Shown here piece by piece: positions 13,790-13,925 of a stretch of 13,925 nt of DNA. This DNA comes from Holophaga sp. (lineage in GTDB: Bacteria > Acidobacteriota > Holophagae > Holophagales > Holophagaceae), in assembly GCA_031292735.1 (NCBI GenBank), contig JARLGP010000088.1, forward strand, positions 1 to 13,925, given 5' to 3'. Every line of letters begins with the position of its first letter. The stretch's first letter is position 1. The notes under the pieces are model-generated. The model had not been told where the DNA came from. It searched no databases and saw only the letters and a list, made by a program, of their open reading frames with translations. The position numbers and the translations under genes were made by a program.

Positions 13790-13925
13790 GAGCCCGTCTA
13801 CGTATTGATCCGTGTCCCAGACTGTCGCCAGAGTCGTTTTTCTGGGAACGTTCCGGCCTTCCGCTCCTGCGTCGCTCCAGGTCAGACCATTCCCAGAAAA
13901 ACGGAGAGCGGAAGTGTCGGTAGGC
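13790..13925. other. Non-coding tail after RsmH-like gene
   Basis: 136 bp with no supported gene, visibly less GC-rich than the coding part and containing T-rich and A-rich runs within the inverted repeats. No promoter is convincing. Whether a gene starts just beyond the window cannot be seen. Confidence 0.5.
13815..13914. repeat. Interleaved inverted repeats, pseudoknot-like order
   Basis: Downstream of the RsmH-like gene, a perfect 14-bp inverted repeat A (13835-13848, CGTTTTTCTGGGAA) pairs with A' (13890-13903). A perfect 9-bp repeat B (13858-13866, CTTCCGCTC) pairs with B' (13906-13914). The order A-B-A'-B' is that of an H-type pseudoknot. An upstream copy of TCCCAGA (13815-13821) can instead pair with seven bases of A (13841-13847), and GGAACGTTCC (13845-13854) is itself a palindrome. 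The element could be an RNA structure at the 3' end of the gene, a dispersed intergenic repeat, or the edge of a larger element cut by the window end. Confidence 0.6.

Noticed and set aside
13790..13925. Insertion-sequence end at the right edge
   Set aside because: Inverted repeats are present, but their interleaved order is not that of terminal repeats and no transposase or target duplication is visible.

Overview
This is a high-GC, densely coded chromosomal stretch from a Gram-negative-type bacterium. It encodes a periplasmic Spy/CpxP-like protein, an AmpG-type muropeptide permease, a flagellar-rod-like protein and classic housekeeping genes (ddl, thiL, ybaB, recR). The overall flavour (IPT/TIG surface protein, fused kinase-regulator, two-domain polyphosphate:AMP phosphotransferase) makes me think of Acidobacteriota, class Holophagae (Geothrix-like). 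That placement is a guess; nothing in the window proves it. No mobile element, CRISPR array, tRNA or rRNA was seen.

Layout. (1) 1-1537: 3' part of a secreted or surface IPT/TIG-repeat protein. (2) 1572-5815, plus strand: ddl (cell-wall dipeptide synthesis), a very small flagellar-rod-like protein, an AmpG-like permease (wall recycling) and a double-domain PPK2 (polyphosphate:AMP phosphotransferase). Each of these has its own candidate promoter, so they are probably not one tight operon. (3) 5901-9466, plus strand: a Spy/CpxP-like periplasmic protein, a membrane-anchored NtrB-like histidine kinase, and a single polypeptide that joins a GAF-like sensor, a NarL-type histidine kinase, a receiver and a LuxR-type DNA-binding domain. 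Together they look like a compact signalling locus. (4) 9568-9867: a small cysteine-rich protein of unknown function, preceded by a perfect spaced palindrome. (5) 12295-9856, minus strand: a tight operon thiL - DUF2062 membrane protein - ybaB - recR. Its recR end overlaps the cysteine-rich gene tail to tail by 12 bp. (6) 12427-13789, plus strand: a small ferredoxin, a GC-rich hairpin, and a divergent RsmH-like rRNA methyltransferase lying outside any visible cell-division cluster. (7) 13790-13925: a non-coding tail with two interleaved inverted repeats (order A-B-A'-B') and an alternative pairing partner for A.

The most interesting items are: the one-protein two-component system; a recurring arrangement of a -10-like box exactly 6 nt upstream of the start codon with no usable Shine-Dalgarno site (ddl, the AmpG-like gene, the NtrB-like kinase, the RsmH-like gene), which suggests leaderless transcripts; the crossing inverted repeats at the right edge; the palindrome before the cysteine-rich gene; and the extended RsmH paralogue. 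All gene functions are inferred from motifs read by eye; no database search was run.
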